A DNA stretch of 64,000 bases, taken from contig VIIQ02000657.1 in NCBI GenBank assembly GCA_007449985.2, forward strand, positions 248,001-312,000, written 5' to 3'. Of the stretch, positions 12,216 through 23,689 are shown piece after piece (within the stretch, counting starts at the first letter, position 1; every line of letters starts with the position of its first letter). The stretch is from Desmodesmus armatus. Taxonomy: Eukaryota; Chlorophyta; Chlorophyceae; Sphaeropleales; Scenedesmaceae. Below the pieces are notes generated by a model. The model was not told where the DNA came from. It was given only the letters and a program-made list of their open reading frames with translations, and searched no databases. The position numbers were made by a program, and so were the translations under genes.

Positions 12216-12753
12216 GATCTGTGGCTATGGGGCGTTGGCTTACCAACCAGCAAGACAACAGTTACAAACTGTACCAAGTCGCTGCTGACATAGTAAAGGC
12301 CATCTGCTTCATGCCACAGGCACCAAAGCTCCTGTCCTAACATGTTGCCTACTGCACAGACACACAGGCAGGGAGAACGGGCAAGGGTGGGTGGGAACAA
12401 AAACTCCACTGCAACAGCTAGGCTGCAAGTAGCAGCCCTAGCCTACTGCCATGTCATGCAACAATGCCCAGACTGCCTTTGTAGCCCATGCAACCTCAGG
12501 CAGTCCAACCGTCAGTAGGTGCCAACCGCATCCATTACTGACGGTCTTGGGCCACGCTGTTTCCCGCCCCAGATCAACAGAAATCCATACTCAAACCTGG
12601 ATTACCACCAGATCTGTGGCTATGGGGCGTTGGCTTACCAACCAGCAAGACAACAGTTACAAACTGTACCAAGTCGCTGCTGACATAGTAAAGGCCATCT
12701 GCTTCATGCCACAGGCACCAAAGCTCCTGTCCTAACATGTTGCCTACTGCACA
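12216..12753. repeat. Direct repeat pair (about 142 bp, 395-bp offset) around a dispersed 213-bp repeat
   Basis: Positions 12216-12358 and 12611-12753 are essentially identical, from GATCTGTGGCTATGG to CTACTGCACA. Between them, about 12399-12610 is a second repeat whose only other copy in the window is at 21704-21915. The arrangement resembles a very small LTR-like (TRIM) element or a nested tandem duplication. I could not find a target-site duplication, so the TRIM reading is only one option. Confidence 0.7.
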
Positions 12754-13116
12754 CTAACAACACAAAAACGGCAAAGAGCACAAAGTGGTGTGAGCATGGC
12801 TCTGAGACTGTGAGCGGGCACAGTTCACTTCAAACAATGGGGGAAGTTGTGCAAGGTGCAAGGCTCCTACTCGTGACCTCCGTCACCGAGGTGCTGCTGC
12901 AACCCCACTGCACAACACAACAACTGCAGTGGTTCACCACTGCCAAGCCTCCCCCCACAGCCTCCCCCCAAACCTAGCCCACAACCAGAGGTGATGCAAC
13001 ACTCACTGGCGCTGTAATGTAGCTACTGAAATGTGGGCTTTGATGGAACTATGCCATGGTGTTGGGTTGTTGGAGGGAATTTCAGTGAATGCAGTGGGCA
13101 GCTGAGGCATGCCAGC
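12754..13116. other. Intergenic, nothing recognised
   Basis: Spacer up to the retrotransposon. Its last five bases, CCAGC at 13112-13116, are the left copy of the target-site duplication. Confidence 0.5.
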
Positions 13117-13436
13117 TGTTGAGAGCTGTGGAACGCTCTGTCAGTGCGTGCATGCCAAGACTAGACTTTCCTATGACTTTGGATGCCATAAAGAGAGTCT
13201 GGGCTCGGACTCAGGGAATCCTGTGAACGACGAGGTTACCAATGACCGAACAAGATAACAGATACAACTGGAAATGATGTAGGAAAGATAACCAGAAGGA
13301 ATTGGAAGTGTCGAGCATGAGCGCAGGGCTCGTGCTTGATGCCGAAAGGTCGACTGGCCTTCGACCGACCAACCGGATTACGGTTGTGACAGGCCGTTGA
13401 CAACCAAAAGATAAAGTATCGAGCTTACTCATAACA
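13117..13436 (-). repeat. 3' LTR
   Basis: 320 bp, bounded by TG and CA, nearly identical to 18829-19148. The one difference I see is G at about 13314 against C at about 19025. Confidence 0.93.
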
Positions 13437-13439
13437 TCA

Positions 13440-13456
13440 CGCCCCCCCTTTCAACG
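13440..13456 (-). promoter_or_regulatory. Polypurine tract
   Basis: On the element strand this reads TTGAAAGGGGGGGC a few bases before the 3' LTR, the expected place and composition for the primer of plus-strand DNA synthesis. Confidence 0.75.
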
Positions 13457-13465
13457 CCAATGTCC

Positions 13466-16400
13466 TCATTGGCGCCTGCGAGGGCTACGGCGCGTGCTGC
13501 GAGTAGCAACAGGCAATGCAGCATGGTGGGTGGCTTCATAATCCTCAACAACATCATCATCAATCTGCTTCATATTTATCCACATGTCATCCTCAGGGCC
13601 ATAGCCACGCCACCGCACAAGGTACTCAATGCTCACACCACGACCACGCTTGCACTGCCGCTTATCCAAAAGCTTCTCAACATAGAAGCGGTCCTCTTCA
13701 ACATCAACAGGAGGAGGACGAGACATGACAGCAGGGTGTGGCAACTCTGGTTGTGTGTGCCAGGGTTGCAAAAGACTGACATGGAACACAGGGTGTACCT
13801 TGAGAGTAGGAGGCAGCTTCAGCCTGTATGCGACAGGGCTGATGACCTGTTGTACTGGGAAGGGTCCCAGATACTTAGCAGCAAGCTTCTTGCTCATGGT
13901 GCTGGGCAAGGCAAGGTTGGCTGCCGACAAGCGCACAAGGTCACCTACAGAAAAAGTAACGTCACGACGATGCGCATTTTGCTGTGCCATCATACGCTGC
14001 TGGGCGGCATGCAAGTTGGTCTTGGCATGCTGTAAGACAGAATGCATGTCATCAGCAGTCACTTGGGCTGCTGGCACCAAGACAGGGCCTAATGCAACAT
14101 CCAACACAGACAAAGGGCTCTGGCCAAAACACAAGAAAAATGGAGAGTAACCTGTGGCTGGGTTGACAGAGTCATTGATGGCGTACTCAGCCAAGTCCAG
14201 CCAATCATCCCAATCATCCTGCCGGGGAGAAACAAAATGCCGCAAGTACTCCTCCAAAGTGCGATTAGCACGCTCAGACTGGCCGTCAGTCTGGGGATGA
14301 AAAGCAGTAGAAAACTTCAAGTCAGTGCCCAATGCAGAAAACAATGCACGCCAGAACTTGCTCAAGAAGCGCCTGTCGCGATCGGAAACAATGCTTCTTG
14401 GCAATCCAAAGGTCCTAAACCACTCTTTGCGCACAAGCGATGCAATGGGGTCAGCACCTGCACCCTTGGTTGTGGGAATGAACCGCACAAACTTAGTGAG
14501 ACGGTCCACAATGGTAAGCACAGCATCATGACCATGCTTAGTTGGTGGAAGGTCGGTGATAAGGTCCAAGGAAATGCACTCAAACTTATGGGTGGGAATG
14601 GGCAAAGGGTGCAACAAGCCAGCTGGTGCTTGTGTGCTGGGCTTGTTCAGCTGACAGGATGGACAAGACACAACATAATTGCGGACTGTCCTAGCCAGGT
14701 GTGGCCACCAGAAGCGCTCAGCAACGCGCTGCAGGGTTTTAGCAACACCCAAGTGGCCAGCGCTTGGACAGTCATGACACTCTCGCAACACCTGTAGCTT
14801 GAGGGGCTTGCAGGCGGGGATAGCAATGCGATCATGCATGTACCAAATGCCGTGTTGGCACTTCAGGTACTTAGGAGCATGCAAGTAGTAGGGATCCTGC
14901 TCATATGCAACACGCAACTTATCCACAAAGGAAGCATCATGTACAGTGGACATGGTTGCAAGGTCAGGCCGACGTGACAAGGGGTCAGCAGGGTTGGCCT
15001 TGCCTTCCTTCCACTGAATATCAACACCACCGTAGTAAGACTCAAGCCACTCAGTCCACTTCGCTTGACGACGTGACATGTTTTGAGCCTTCTTGGCTGC
15101 AAACCATGTATGATTCAGGTGATCAGAGTTCACAGTGAACTCAGCACCCTCAAGGTAGCAGCGCCACTGCTGCAATGCATGCACAATACCCAACATTTCA
15201 CGGTCGCCAGTAGGGTACCGCTTCTCAGTATCAGACAGCTTCTTGCTGATGTAAGCAACTGGCTGCAGACCGTGACCATGATCCTGCAGTAAAACAGCAC
15301 CCAAAGCAAAACCTGATGCATCAGTGAACACCTGATAAGGGCGGCTGGGGTCTGGCATCACGAGAGCAGGGGCTGTGGAGACGGCTTGCTTCAAGGCCTC
15401 AAAAGCCTGCTGCTCCACCGCTGGGCGCCAACGCCAGGGGGAGTGCTCTCGAGTGAGCTCTGTCAAAGGCAGAGCCATGCTGCTGTAATGCCGAATGAAC
15501 TTCCGATAGTAGGAGGTGAGCCCCAAAAACTGCCGCACTTGATGCATATTACTGGGAGCAGGCCAATCCTGAACGGCAGAGATCTTGGCCGGATCAGGAC
15601 GGATGCCATCTGGGGACACCACATGGCCCAAGAACTCCACAGTATTCAGACCAAAAGCACACTTTGTGAGGCCAGCATGTAGCTGATTTTCCTCCAATGC
15701 TTGCAACACCAAATCCAGATGCTGGGCATGCTCAGCCTCAGTAGCAGAGTAAACCAAGATGTCATCTAGATACACAATGACAAAACGGTCCAGATACGCA
15801 TGCAATACATGATGCATGAGACCTTGGAAAGTGGCAGGTGCATTGGTGAGACCAAAAGGCAACACCTTCCACTCATAATGACCGTAACGGGTCCTGAATG
15901 CAGTTTTGGGAATGTCTTGTTCCTCAATTCTGACTTGGTGGTACGCACTGTCCAAGTCAAGCTTGGAAAACACAGTGGCATTATGCAACCTGTCAAGCAA
16001 CTCATCAATACGAGGCAAAGGGTACCGATTCTTAACAGTGAGCTTGTTGAGTGCCCTGTAGTCAACACACATGCGCAGCTTCCCATTCTTCTTGCGCACA
16101 AAAAGGATGGGTGCACCATAAGGTGACTTGCTGGGCTGAATGAAATCCTTCTCAATCAGCTCAGTTAGCTGACGCTTGCACTCCTCCAGCTCAAAAGGGC
16201 TCAGCTGGTAGATGGGACCAAACGGAGGCTTGGCCCCTGGCTGCAGTAAAATGTCATGCTCAACCCCACGCAGGGGTGGCAGACCTGTGACCTTGCTGAA
16301 CACACCCTTGTGCTTCAACAGCACATGGCGCACTTGAGTGGCCGAACTGCCGTGGCAGGCAGGCAGAGGCATGTCAGCAACAGCTGAGGCAAAGGGGTCA

Positions 16401-17746
16401 GGTTCAGGAGCATCAGGACCTGACTGCACCTCAGTAAGAACCGCCAAAAATGCAGATGCACCACGCTCAACAGACTTGACTGCTGCCATAGCCGAGATCA
16501 AGCTAACATCCTCGGGGTCAGCAACAACAGTTGGCAGGGTATGCTGAACACCCTTAGATGTGAGAACAACAAGATTACTTTGCCAATCAATGCAAGGATT
16601 GTGAAAAGTCAACCAAGGCTTCCCAAGAACAATGTCATCAACTGCCAGGTCAGTGACAGTAAAGGGCTGGGAATCCTTGAAAGAGCCAATCCTAAAAGGT
16701 AATGCAGCAATTTGCTGGGATGCATCCTGCAACATGCCATTGGCAAGCTTGACAGACTTGCCTGGAACAGATGTAGCAGGAAGTGACAACTCCGTAGCCC
16801 ACCTGGTGTCAACGTAGTTGTCAGTAGCACCAGAATCCAGCAATGCAACCAAATGCTGTCCACGAACAGAAACACGGAGCCGGATAACAGTGCTGGCGAT
16901 GGGGTCCAACCCAGGCGAGGGCTGTGCTGGTGAGGGCGCAACCTGAGACGCAGTGGGCCTCCCAATGCGCTCGTAGTAGAGACCCTGGGTGGAGGTGGCT
17001 GTGATGGGAACCTGAAGGGGCTGAAAGGCAGGGCCATAGCCGCGCCCAGCGGAAGCTGACCTGAGGCGGAGAGGGGAATCCCGCAGCACCACCACAGGCC
17101 ACCTGAGTGGGCCCATGTCCTGCCAACTGCCGTCAGGCTGGGGCGCCTGAAACAAGCCGGGAGTACCAGCAGGGTACTCATGGATGATCTGAAAGCTGTG
17201 GGTGAGGGGCCACCATGGCTTCTTGGTGAGTTTCGGCACCAGGAAGACGGACTCCATCAGTGGGAAAGTATCGTCGAGTCTGCTGTTGTGCTGCTGGCGC
17301 TGTGTGAGGTAATGCTTGAGGAGGCTGCCTGCTGAGCGGAAAGGGGCACAGATCCAATAGTTGTCTCCCGCGACTTCGGGATGCCGCTGAAAGTCACCAA
17401 AGGACATGGCGTCAGGGCTGTAAGCCCATTCGCCAGCGCACGACTGCCGGAGGCGAGACTGGCTGGCCTGCCAAGTCGGGTCACCTGGGCTTGCCTGGCA
17501 CAGTGCTGTCTGAAAGCCCCCAAACTGCGCTGCATATTTTGCTGCTTCCTCAGGGCAAAGCTGCCAGTCCTGTCTGTCCCTGTTACGCACACGACCAGCG
17601 CTGGGTTTGCCTGGGACAGGGGTGGTAGCTCTTAGGGCAGTAGCTGGCCTAGCACACTGCCCCGCACGCCAGCTGAACTGAACACCGGGGAGGGGGGAAC
17701 CTGAGCTGCTAGAAGACCGAAGACTGGAACCTAGTAGGCTTCCCAT
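13466..17746 (-). CDS. pol: Pol polyprotein with C-terminal chromodomain
   Basis: About 1426 residues from the ATG at 17746. An N-terminal extension of about 300 residues is followed by an aspartic protease with D-S-G-A near 304. The reverse transcriptase has a V-D-Y-R motif and the catalytic Y-L-D-D near 659-662. RNase H has T-D-A-S near 808-811 and N-S-D-H near 873-876. The integrase has H991, H998, C1028 and C1031 for zinc, then D1061, D1122 and E1158, a DD35E spacing. A chromodomain (about 1350-1406, with Y-L-V-R-W-R-G-Y) would direct integration to marked chromatin. The frame is uninterrupted. Its relation to gag is unusual: the pol frame is closed by a TAG at 17795-17797, after the gag stop, so a simple frameshift cannot join them. 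Reinitiation at 17746 or a separate mRNA is more likely. Confidence 0.93.
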   Translation of the reverse strand: MGSLLGSSLRSSSSSGSPLPGVQFSWRAGQCARPATALRATTPVPGKPSAGRVRNRDRQDWQLCPEEAAKYAAQFGGFQTALCQASPGDPTWQASQSRLRQSCAGEWAYSPDAMSFGDFQRHPEVAGDNYWICAPFRSAGSLLKHYLTQRQQHNSRLDDTFPLMESVFLVPKLTKKPWWPLTHSFQIIHEYPAGTPGLFQAPQPDGSWQDMGPLRWPVVVLRDSPLRLRSASAGRGYGPAFQPLQVPITATSTQGLYYERIGRPTASQVAPSPAQPSPGLDPIASTVIRLRVSVRGQHLVALLDSGATDNYVDTRWATELSLPATSVPGKSVKLANGMLQDASQQIAALPFRIGSFKDSQPFTVTDLAVDDIVLGKPWLTFHNPCIDWQSNLVVLTSKGVQHTLPTVVADPEDVSLISAMAAVKSVERGASAFLAVLTEVQSGPDAPEPDPFASAVADMPLPACHGSSATQVRHVLLKHKGVFSKVTGLPPLRGVEHDILLQPGAKPPFGPIYQLSPFELEECKRQLTELIEKDFIQPSKSPYGAPILFVRKKNGKLRMCVDYRALNKLTVKNRYPLPRIDELLDRLHNATVFSKLDLDSAYHQVRIEEQDIPKTAFRTRYGHYEWKVLPFGLTNAPATFQGLMHHVLHAYLDRFVIVYLDDILVYSATEAEHAQHLDLVLQALEENQLHAGLTKCAFGLNTVEFLGHVVSPDGIRPDPAKISAVQDWPAPSNMHQVRQFLGLTSYYRKFIRHYSSMALPLTELTREHSPWRWRPAVEQQAFEALKQAVSTAPALVMPDPSRPYQVFTDASGFALGAVLLQDHGHGLQPVAYISKKLSDTEKRYPTGDREMLGIVHALQQWRCYLEGAEFTVNSDHLNHTWFAAKKAQNMSRRQAKWTEWLESYYGGVDIQWKEGKANPADPLSRRPDLATMSTVHDASFVDKLRVAYEQDPYYLHAPKYLKCQHGIWYMHDRIAIPACKPLKLQVLRECHDCPSAGHLGVAKTLQRVAERFWWPHLARTVRNYVVSCPSCQLNKPSTQAPAGLLHPLPIPTHKFECISLDLITDLPPTKHGHDAVLTIVDRLTKFVRFIPTTKGAGADPIASLVRKEWFRTFGLPRSIVSDRDRRFLSKFWRALFSALGTDLKFSTAFHPQTDGQSERANRTLEEYLRHFVSPRQDDWDDWLDLAEYAINDSVNPATGYSPFFLCFGQSPLSVLDVALGPVLVPAAQVTADDMHSVLQHAKTNLHAAQQRMMAQQNAHRRDVTFSVGDLVRLSAANLALPSTMSKKLAAKYLGPFPVQQVISPVAYRLKLPPTLKVHPVFHVSLLQPWHTQPELPHPAVMSRPPPVDVEEDRFYVEKLLDKRQCKRGRGVSIEYLVRWRGYGPEDDMWINMKQIDDDVVEDYEATHHAALPVATRSTRRSPRRRQ

Positions 17747-17813
17747 ACTGCTACGGCAGGGCAAAGCCGACTTGCCTTGCAGTACAGCCCACTCCTAGCA
17801 CAGCAGTAGCGAA

Positions 17814-18755
17814 CTACTGCTTGGCCGCCTTGCCGTCAGGGTGCTGTGTGCGCATTGAGCGAGCACGCTGACGACAGTCGGCGGTCCAGTGCCCTTGGCG
17901 GTGATGCCAGCTGCAGTAGGGCACTTTGCCGCTGGTAGGGGGTTGCTGAGGGTTGCGCTGTGGGGCACGCTGCAGCGACCCAAGCTCCATGGGGGCGGGG
18001 TGGCTGCTGCTGCCACTGGGCCTGCTGCCAAATGCTGGGTTGCGGTAATCGCCACCGCCACCTCTGCTGCTGCCGCCAAAGCTGCCGAAGGGGTTGAGCG
18101 CTGCCAGCCCACCGCTAAACAGCATGGTGTCGGCTGCCATAGCCAGGCTGACGGCTGCGTCCAAGGACTGCGGCTGGTGGAGGGCCACCTGCACTCTCAC
18201 TGCGGGCTTGAGGCCGCGCACAAAGAAGTGAATGCGGGTGCCCTCATCCATCGCCGGCAGCTGCAGCATGAGGGCGGTGTACTGCGAAGCATACTCTGAA
18301 ACACTGCGGGTTTGCAGGAGCCTGTCCAACCGGGAGCGTGCAAGCTCATGGGTGTCGTAGGGTGCAAAGCGCTGCATAAAGGCTTGCTTCATCTGCTGCC
18401 AACTGGTGAAGGGTGCTGCTCTACCTGCTGACACCTCCTGCTGGTGAATGACATACCAATCAAGGGCAGCATCCCTCAGGAAGGTTGCTGCAAGCTGGCA
18501 AGCTGCAGGGCTGTTGAGATTCACACCCTTCTGCGCAACGTACACCTCGAACGCCTCGGAGAAGTGCTCCGGTGTGGGTTTCTTACTGTCCGTCTCAGGA
18601 GGCTTAGGTGTACGCACCGATGCCATCACGTGCTGCTGTTGCAGTTGCTGTTCCAGCTGCACACGCGACTGCCGCTCCAGCGTAAGCTGTTGCATCAGCT
18701 GTTGAAGCTGCTCCGACTGCTGCGACAGCTGCGCCTGGAACTGTTCGAACTCCAT
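17814..18755 (-). CDS. gag: Gag nucleocapsid protein
   Basis: 313 residues from the first ATG at 18755; the frame is open further upstream but without an ATG. A Gln-rich coiled-coil-like N-terminus is followed by a retrotransposon Gag core with F-L-R-D-A-A-L-D-W-Y and W-Q-Q-M-K-Q-A-F. A Gly/Ser-rich linker leads to one zinc knuckle near the C-terminus. The knuckle has the spacing C-x2-H-x4-H-x4-C, so His replaces the usual second Cys. It lies 5' of pol in the same element, in a different frame, with 67 nt between its stop and the pol ATG. The role is to package element RNA into particles in the cytoplasm, inferred from the family. Confidence 0.9.
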   Translation of the reverse strand: MEFEQFQAQLSQQSEQLQQLMQQLTLERQSRVQLEQQLQQQHVMASVRTPKPPETDSKKPTPEHFSEAFEVYVAQKGVNLNSPAACQLAATFLRDAALDWYVIHQQEVSAGRAAPFTSWQQMKQAFMQRFAPYDTHELARSRLDRLLQTRSVSEYASQYTALMLQLPAMDEGTRIHFFVRGLKPAVRVQVALHQPQSLDAAVSLAMAADTMLFSGGLAALNPFGSFGGSSRGGGGDYRNPAFGSRPSGSSSHPAPMELGSLQRAPQRNPQQPPTSGKVPYCSWHHRQGHWTADCRQRARSMRTQHPDGKAAKQ

Positions 18756-18812
18756 ACGATGATTGTAAGGCGAGTGGGAAGCTGATGGGCTAAATTGGGC
18801 AACGAAGACCGA

Positions 18813-18826
18813 GGTCTCCGCTACCA
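18813..18826 (-). promoter_or_regulatory. tRNA primer-binding site
   Basis: Two bases inside the 5' LTR the element strand reads TGGTAGCGGAGACC. TGGTAGC is the complement of a tRNA ending GCTACCA, as initiator Met tRNAs of many eukaryotes do. The exact tRNA of this organism is not known. Confidence 0.75.
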
Positions 18827-18828
18827 CT

Positions 18829-19148
18829 TGTTGAGAGCTGTGGAACGCTCTGTCAGTGCGTGCATGCCAAGACTAGACTTTCCTATGACTTTGGATGCCA
18901 TAAAGAGAGTCTGGGCTCGGACTCAGGGAATCCTGTGAACGACGAGGTTACCAATGACCGAACAAGATAACAGATACAACTGGAAATGATGTAGGAAAGA
19001 TAACCAGAAGGAATTGGAAGTGTCCAGCATGAGCGCAGGGCTCGTGCTTGATGCCGAAAGGTCGACTGGCCTTCGACCGACCAACCGGATTACGGTTGTG
19101 ACAGGCCGTTGACAACCAAAAGATAAAGTATCGAGCTTACTCATAACA
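18829..19148 (-). repeat. 5' LTR
   Basis: 320 bp, TG to CA bounded, containing the promoter for the element by family analogy. It is followed by CCAGC, the right target-site duplication. Confidence 0.93.
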
Positions 19149-19153
19149 CCAGC

Positions 19154-19458
19154 CCAGGACATGGCATACACTCAACACACGCGTCTATACCCGCCACAAG
19201 AGCAAACATCAGGAGATCTGTTATGTGCAACCAACGCAGGCCGTCAAGCGGCACTGCAGGAAGGGCCACACAAACACGGACTTGAACGTACACATGCACG
19301 ACCCACGCAAGGTCAAGACCATAAACAAAACACACACACCACGTACCAGTGGCAAAACACTCACCACTTCTTCTTACACACCACACACGCTTCCATTATC
19401 AAACGGCACACACACAGCCAACACATTCACTCTCTTTCACACGATTGGCTGCATACGA
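19154..19458. other. Intergenic, nothing recognised
   Basis: CA-rich spacer between the retrotransposon and the satellite. No gene seen. Confidence 0.5.
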
Positions 19459-21113
19459 CACAAGGTGCCATGCCAAACACTGTCGTATGCAGTGTTGTGA
19501 AGCAAACAGGACAGGATGCCACCCCTGCTCAGCTGCCCACAACAAGTCTTCTCCATGCCCCAGCTAGAACCTCACAGAGAGCAGCAGGGGAAATGAGAGA
19601 GAAGTGCCAGACAGGCAACAAGCGTCAGCCTGTCTCCCTTCCATGCCATACACAGCGGGCAAGCAGCCAAGCTGCTGACTCGAGCATAGCACAAAGGGCG
19701 TTACCCTACGCACCAGCAACAGCTGGCTACTGATGCACAAGGAACGAGCGAAATAGCCAGCGGGCACCATGACCACAACTGACACACCTTATGTGCTGCC
19801 GACCATAGGTCACACCAACACACAGGCAAAGCATGAGAGAGAGACTGCACAAGACATAAGGTGCCATGCCAAACACTGTCGTATGCAGCTGTTGTGGGAG
19901 CAGGGCGCCACCCCTGCTCAGCTGCCCACAACAAAGACTGACCCACACCCCAACTAGACCCCCAAACAGGGCAGCAGGGGAAATGGAACCAGCGTGATGC
20001 CAGATAGGAAGCATGCGCCACCATACCTCCCAACATGCCACACATAGCGGGCAAGCAGCCAAGCTGCTGACTCGAGCATAGCACAAAGGGCGTTACCCTA
20101 CGCACCAGCAACAGCTGGCTACTGATGCACAAGGAACGAGCGAAATAGCCAGCGGGCACCATGACCACAACTGACACACCTTATGTGCTGCCGACCATAG
20201 GTCACACCAACACACAGGCAAAGCATGAGAGAGAGACTGCACAAGACACAAGGTGCCATGCCAAACACTGTCGTATGCAGCTGTTGTGGGAGCAGGGCGC
20301 CACCCCTGCTCAGCTGCCCACAACAAAGGCTGACCCACACCCCAACTAGACCCCCAAACAGGGCAGCAGGGGAAATGGAACCAGCGTGATGCCAGATAGG
20401 AAGCATGCGCCACCATACCTCCCAACATGCCACACATAGCGGGCAAGCAGCCAAGCTGCTGACTCGAGCATAGCACAAAGGGCGTTGCCCTACGCACCAG
20501 CAACAGCTGGCTACTGATGCACAAGGAACGAGCGAAATAGCCAGCGGGCACCATGACCACAACTGACACACCTTATGTGCTGCCGACCATAGGTCACACC
20601 AACACACAGGCAAAGCATGAGAGAGAGACTGCATAAGACACAAGGTGCCATGCCAAACACTGTCGTATGCAGCTGTTGTGGGAGCAGGGCGCCACCCCTG
20701 CTCAGCTGCCCACAACAAAGGCTGACCCACACCCCAACTAGACCCCCAAACAGGGCAGCAGGGGAAATGGAAGCAGCGTGATGCCAGATAGGAAGCATGC
20801 GCCACCATACCTCCCAACATGCCACACATAGCGGGCAAGCAGCCAAGCTGCTGACTCGACCATAGCACAAAGGGCGTTACCCTACGCACCAGCAACAGCT
20901 GGCTACTGATGCACAAGGAACGAGCGAAATAGCCAGCGGGCACCATGACCACAACTGACACACCTTATGTGCTGCCGACCATAGGTCACACCAACACACA
21001 GGCAAAGCATGAGAGAGAGACTGCATAAGACACAAGGTGCCATGCCAAACACTGTCGTATGCAGCTGTTGTGGGAGCAGGGCGCCACCCCTGCTCAGCTG
21101 CCCACAACAAAGA
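19459..21113. repeat. 392-bp satellite array, about four units
   Basis: Units start with CTGATGCACAAGGAACGAGC near 19731, 20123, 20515 and 20907, a period of 392 bp. A divergent partial unit precedes them (19459-19730) and a truncated unit ends the array. Central units differ at only a few positions. The period is not a multiple of three, so the long minus-strand frames, up to 280 codons, switch repeat phase in every unit and are not credible genes. Confidence 0.9.
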
Positions 21114-21703
21114 TTTAAACCAGGTACTCTGGTATTTGAGACAAGGCACACCAGCATGCCATCACAAGGGTTTGCTGCTGTTGCTGCATCAGCAGGCAAA
21201 CAACAAGAACCAGCCAGCCACTACAGAAGCATGACATGCCACAAGTCTCGCAAGCACATGTGGCCCGCGTGCACTAGAAGGCAACACGGTGACACCCTGC
21301 GAAACAGCACATGCCAGCCTGGCTAATGCCTGCACAACCCAACTGCAAGACGCACCTTGGCAGCCAAAGCCAAGCACCACCAGCCTAGCAGAGACGCACC
21401 TTGCAGCTGGATGGGGTCCATCAGCGGCAGCCGCTGTAGTGAAGAAACGAAAGAGGCCATCCACATCATACTTGTGGCACGGACTCGTTGCGATGAACCG
21501 CCAGTGATCTCCAGCGCAGCCAGCACAGAATGGAACTGCTGCTGATGATGATCACAACGGATTGACCTCAGGGACTGGTCGAGCTCCTAATCCTCCTATG
21601 TTCTTCTTGACGATTCTAGTTAACTATTGAGGCACGTTGTTAGAGAGCTAAAGCGCAGCAGCAACGGAAGCTGTTCCGGAAGATCATCTTAGACGCCCGA
21701 AAC
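21114..21703. other. Intergenic, nothing recognised
   Basis: Unique spacer after the satellite. Short open frames on both strands have no recognisable motif. Confidence 0.45.
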
Positions 21704-21915
21704 AAAAACTCCACTGCAACAGCTAGGCTGCAAGTAGCAGCCCTAGCCTACTGCCATGTCATGCAACAATGCCCAGACTGCCTTTGTAGCCCATGCAACC
21801 TCAGGCAGTCCAACCGTCAGTAGGTGCCAACCGCATCCATTACTGACGGTCTTGGGCCACGCTGTTTCCCGCCCCAGATCAACAGAAATACATACTCAAA
21901 CCTGGATTACCACCA
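21704..21915. repeat. Dispersed 213-bp repeat, second copy
   Basis: Almost identical to 12399-12610; one visible difference is AAATACAT here against AAATCCAT there. Homology stops sharply after ATTACCACCA in both. It contains a 9-bp inverted repeat, CCGTCAGTA and TACTGACGG, separated by about 20 nt. Confidence 0.85.
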
Positions 21916-21952
21916 TTTCCTGGTCATTTTTGGCGCAAGTGTGAGACATGCA

Positions 21953-22669
21953 ACCTACCGTAATCCCATACACTGATTTGCGAAATTAAAATAGAGACCT
22001 TCTTTAAAACGCGAAAGTTGTGGTGTTTCAGGAAATGTAGCTGCGGCCCATCGCGAAACATTTTGATGGCTGTAAAAAGTCAACAGAAGCGCCAGGAAGC
22101 GCCTCTGCGCCTTCCAACAGCCCTCAGTGCACCCAAAACCGCTTAAAATCAGTGGAATAAGCCATCCAAGCTTGATCCACGCTTGCTGGCCCTCAGAGTA
22201 AAGCTCTGTTTCAGGTGATGCATGTTGTACAACTGACTGAAACCTGCCTGCACACCAAGAAGACCACCTGCCTGGGCCCCATGCTGTAGGTTGTGCCTAC
22301 TTTCGTCCCGAGTGTGAATACAGCGACGAGCAGAAGCCTGTTCAACAGCGACATGGCTCAGTGATTAGATCAACACCACCAGCTGCAGAGGACCTGTGCT
22401 TGCGTGCCAGTGCCATGCTGCACCCTGCTTGTGTTACGCCAAGGCGAAGCAGCAGCCTGTTGTAAAGCAACACAGCGCTCTGCGACAGCAGCAGCAGGCT
22501 CTACAGCCACAGCAGCAGCTGTCAGCAGCAGGTCGCGAATTGTTATGGTAATTTTCAAAATGAGGGTCGAAGCCCTCGCGAAACATTCCAAAGAAACGGA
22601 TATTGGGCCTGATTTTGACCCTTTCGTGAATATTATCAGCGCGAAACCGTTTATGGGATTACGGTAGGT
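21953..22669. mobile_element. Putative MITE with 18-bp terminal inverted repeats
   Basis: The ends are perfect inverted repeats, ACCTACCGTAATCCCATA at 21953-21970 and its complement at 22652-22669. If the element proper begins at CCGTAATCCC, it is bordered by TA on both sides, as for Tc1/mariner-type insertions. There is no transposase, and the interior has several CGCGAAAC-type motifs. The superfamily assignment is tentative. Confidence 0.7.
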
Positions 22670-23100
22670 GGCAGTCGCCCCGGGGGGGGCTCCGCCAAAA
22701 AACAGTTTGACAACAGCAGCAAACACTGGCAACGAACCTGCCTCACCCCCTTCCTTCGACGGGTCTGCGGACGGAACGGGAGCCCCGTGTTCTGCAGTTT
22801 TGCAGCCGGGGTACTGCCGGCAAGGGTTCGGGTTGAGCTGTTCGTAACGGTGTTAATTTGAAACAGACAACAGAAAGCCTGCACTTATGAAGAGAACATT
22901 CCTGGTCTCTGTGTCCACACACGCTGTTGTCCACCTGGCTGTTTGACAACTTTTATGGCCGCGTGGCGGACCGCGTTGGGGCTAACCCCGTGAACGCCAG
23001 CTGCCCCACTGTGCGGGTGCTAGCAGCGCTGCTGAGGCGCAAGGCATGACGAGTGACCGTCAGCAGTCCATCACGGTCACCGGTCACCGTGAGCAACAGT
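22670..23100. other. Intergenic, nothing recognised
   Basis: GC-rich spacer with a short G-run near 22681-22688. No gene seen. Confidence 0.4.
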
Positions 23101-23109
23101 TGTTTTCAG

Positions 23110-23520
23110 TGTTGTGGGATAATGCAGTACAGGATGCAGCTGTTGCTTTGGGCAGGTTGGTTTTGTGGATCAGCCACGCTGAACAGGCCAATGCGACTAG
23201 GTGTGGCTGTGCCATCCAATTCGATGTACTGTATCCACTGTATCCAGGGTCCAGACCTTGGCTACGGATTTGTAAGGACGCTGCGTACATGTCTAGACAT
23301 ACAAGATCTTGTATGTCCTCCTGGTGGTGCAATGAGCAAGCCTTGAAGGTGCAAATGTATCTTGACTTGTACTTGGAGTGGAGTGTTGGTTGAATTTGTA
23401 AATGCAGTGTAACGAGGTGCTGGTGTCCACAGTGCTTGAACCACCTACCTATGAAGCTAACAAGTCATCTGCTCGAGGTCAACCTGACGGGAATGTTCCC
23501 TTCGGGGGTGCAGGCTGCAG
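23110..23520 (+). repeat. Duplicated block related to 1-540
   Basis: Second copy of the block described at the left edge of the window, here about 350 bp upstream of the start of copy B. Confidence 0.55.
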
Positions 23521-23689
23521 CCAAGCTCTTGACCCTCATGGACTGATTAGTGTTTTTTACTGCTTGTACCAGCAGTTCGTGCTCTATCCGTGCCACAGGA
23601 CACCGTTATGCTGTTTGAATGCAATTTCTGTTGCATCTTTCAAACAATGTTTGAACTGAAACCGTTGCACACAACTCCAACCCAAACCC

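Larger units (their letters stand above)
13117..19148 (-). mobile_element. Complete Ty3/gypsy chromovirus LTR retrotransposon
   Basis: A 6032-bp element in minus orientation with two 320-bp LTRs, a primer-binding site, a polypurine tract, an open gag and an open pol ending in a chromodomain. It is flanked by CCAGC on both sides (13112-13116 and 19149-19153), a 5-bp target-site duplication. The order protease, reverse transcriptase, RNase H, integrase, chromodomain is that of Ty3/gypsy chromoviruses. The LTRs differ at one position by eye, so insertion was recent. All catalytic motifs are present. Whether it is still active cannot be told from sequence. Confidence 0.95.

Noticed and set aside
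14237..14797. 186-codon plus-strand frame and similar ones over pol
   Set aside because: They lie antisense to the intact reverse transcriptase and integrase frame.
20119..20961. 280-codon minus-strand frame in the satellite
   Set aside because: The 392-bp period is not a multiple of three, so the frame reads each unit in a different phase and encodes no conserved protein.
19459..21113. CRISPR-like array
   Set aside because: The units are 392 bp and contiguous, with no short repeats separated by unique spacers, in a eukaryotic context.
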